Below are positions 63,754 through 64,000 of a stretch of 64,000 bases of DNA, piece after piece (within the stretch, counting starts at the first letter, position 1; every line of letters begins with the position of its first letter). The stretch spans positions 48,540,335 through 48,604,334 of the forward strand of contig CM046003.1 of assembly GCA_025175895.1 (NCBI GenBank), in the 5' to 3' direction. A model generated the notes under the pieces. The model was not told the origin of the DNA, searched no databases, and saw only the letters and a program-made list of their open reading frames with translations. A program made the translations under genes and the position numbers. Source of the DNA: Wurfbainia villosa. Its lineage: Eukaryota; Streptophyta; Magnoliopsida; Zingiberales; Zingiberaceae.

Positions 63754-63766
63754 GGCTCTGATACCA
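63754..63766 (-). promoter_or_regulatory. Primer-binding site of copia element C
   Basis: The minus strand reads TGGTATCAGAGCC directly beside the 5' LTR, matching the initiator tRNA-Met 3' end. This confirms minus orientation. Confidence 0.9.
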
Positions 63767-63941
63767 TGTTATTTTATAAAAAGAACCTATTTTATTACAT
63801 GGAAGATGCTCTATTTATATACAAAGTTAGAGCCTGTTCAAAGGAATAAATCAAATTCTATCATAAGAATAAATCAAATTCTATCATAGGAAATAATTAT
63901 CCCTAACCATATTTGGGGATAAAATTATCAATATTCTAACA
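63767..63941 (-). repeat. 5' LTR of copia element C
   Basis: This 175-base LTR, TGTTATTTTATAAAA to ATATTCTAACA, pairs with 58598-58771. Confidence 0.9.
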
Positions 63942-64000
63942 AGATGTAACTTGTATTTTCTTTATAATATTTTTATTTCTTATCTTGTCCATCGTTATAT
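63942..64000 (-). mobile_element. RTE-type LINE, copy 4, right part (runs off the window)
   Basis: AGATGTAACTTGTATTTTCT, then TTATCTTGTCCATCGTTAT, matches 29241-29300 of copy 2. It shows that element C was inserted into an existing LINE. Confidence 0.6.

Larger units (their letters stand above)
58598..63941 (-). mobile_element. Ty1/copia element C with a captured kinase fragment in its leader
   Basis: Short LTRs (58598-58771 and 63767-63941) start TGTTATTT and end TTCTAAC(A), with 11 differences in 174 bases by my count. On the minus strand the primer-binding site TGGTATCAGAGCC abuts the right LTR and the tract CAACTTGAGGGGGA abuts the left one. Gag, protease, integrase, RT and RNase H follow in copia order over 5.3 kb. 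It is the best preserved coding element here, yet frameshifts and stops remain. The 0.9-kb leader (62875-63753) is unusually GC-rich and contains kinase-coding sequence on the opposite strand. No matching 5-base duplication was found (CCTTA against AGATG). Confidence 0.9.

Overview
The window is nuclear DNA of a flowering plant with a large, repeat-rich genome. The evidence is a plant-type TAF2 gene with introns of 12-14 kb and more, plant lineages of Ty1/copia and Ty3/gypsy retrotransposons, RTE-type LINEs, an hAT transposon with a BED-finger transposase, and hAT-like and Tourist-like MITEs. The species cannot be named from the sequence. A monocot, perhaps of the ginger group, is only a guess from the look of the LTRs.

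The only host gene I can support is TAF2, TFIID subunit 2, on the + strand. Eight exons can be joined in phase: 15127-15242, 27387-27744, 27862-28007, 28115-28181, 41766-41965, 42075-42228, 44986-45070 and 45143-45234. They give 406 codons, the N-terminal M1-aminopeptidase-like part. The rest of the gene lies beyond the right edge, so intron 8 is at least 18.7 kb. Nearly all remaining sequence is transposon-derived.

Layout. 1-12245: a nest upstream of TAF2. It holds a decayed Ty3/gypsy element (1-1740), two LTR-start fragments (1741-1985) and a decayed Ty1/copia element (1986-3154 and 12110-12245). The copia element is split by an almost complete SIRE/Maximus-like copia element (3155-12109, TSD GTATC). 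12246-15126: unassigned DNA and the TAF2 5' flank. 15243-27386 (intron 1): an hAT-like MITE, microsatellites, and an RTE LINE that is itself interrupted by a second MITE of the same family and by a solo LTR. 28182-41765 (intron 4): an ancient tandem duplication whose two copies were invaded separately, one by an RTE LINE and one by a 6.66-kb hAT element. A Tourist MITE and a short RTE copy follow. 45235-64000 (intron 8): a copia element (45474-57902) carrying a nested gag-only LTR element (46837-54289), then a second copia element (58598-63941) inside another RTE fragment.

Main points of interest: a kinase (CIPK/SnRK3-like) fragment in antisense within the leader of the last copia element; a gag-only, non-autonomous LTR element with 2-kb minisatellite-rich LTRs; an hAT element with many copies of a TCAGTCGACTGA-type palindrome and a second, non-transposase coding segment; and the observation that nearly every recognisable coding transposon in the TAF2 introns runs antisense to the gene.
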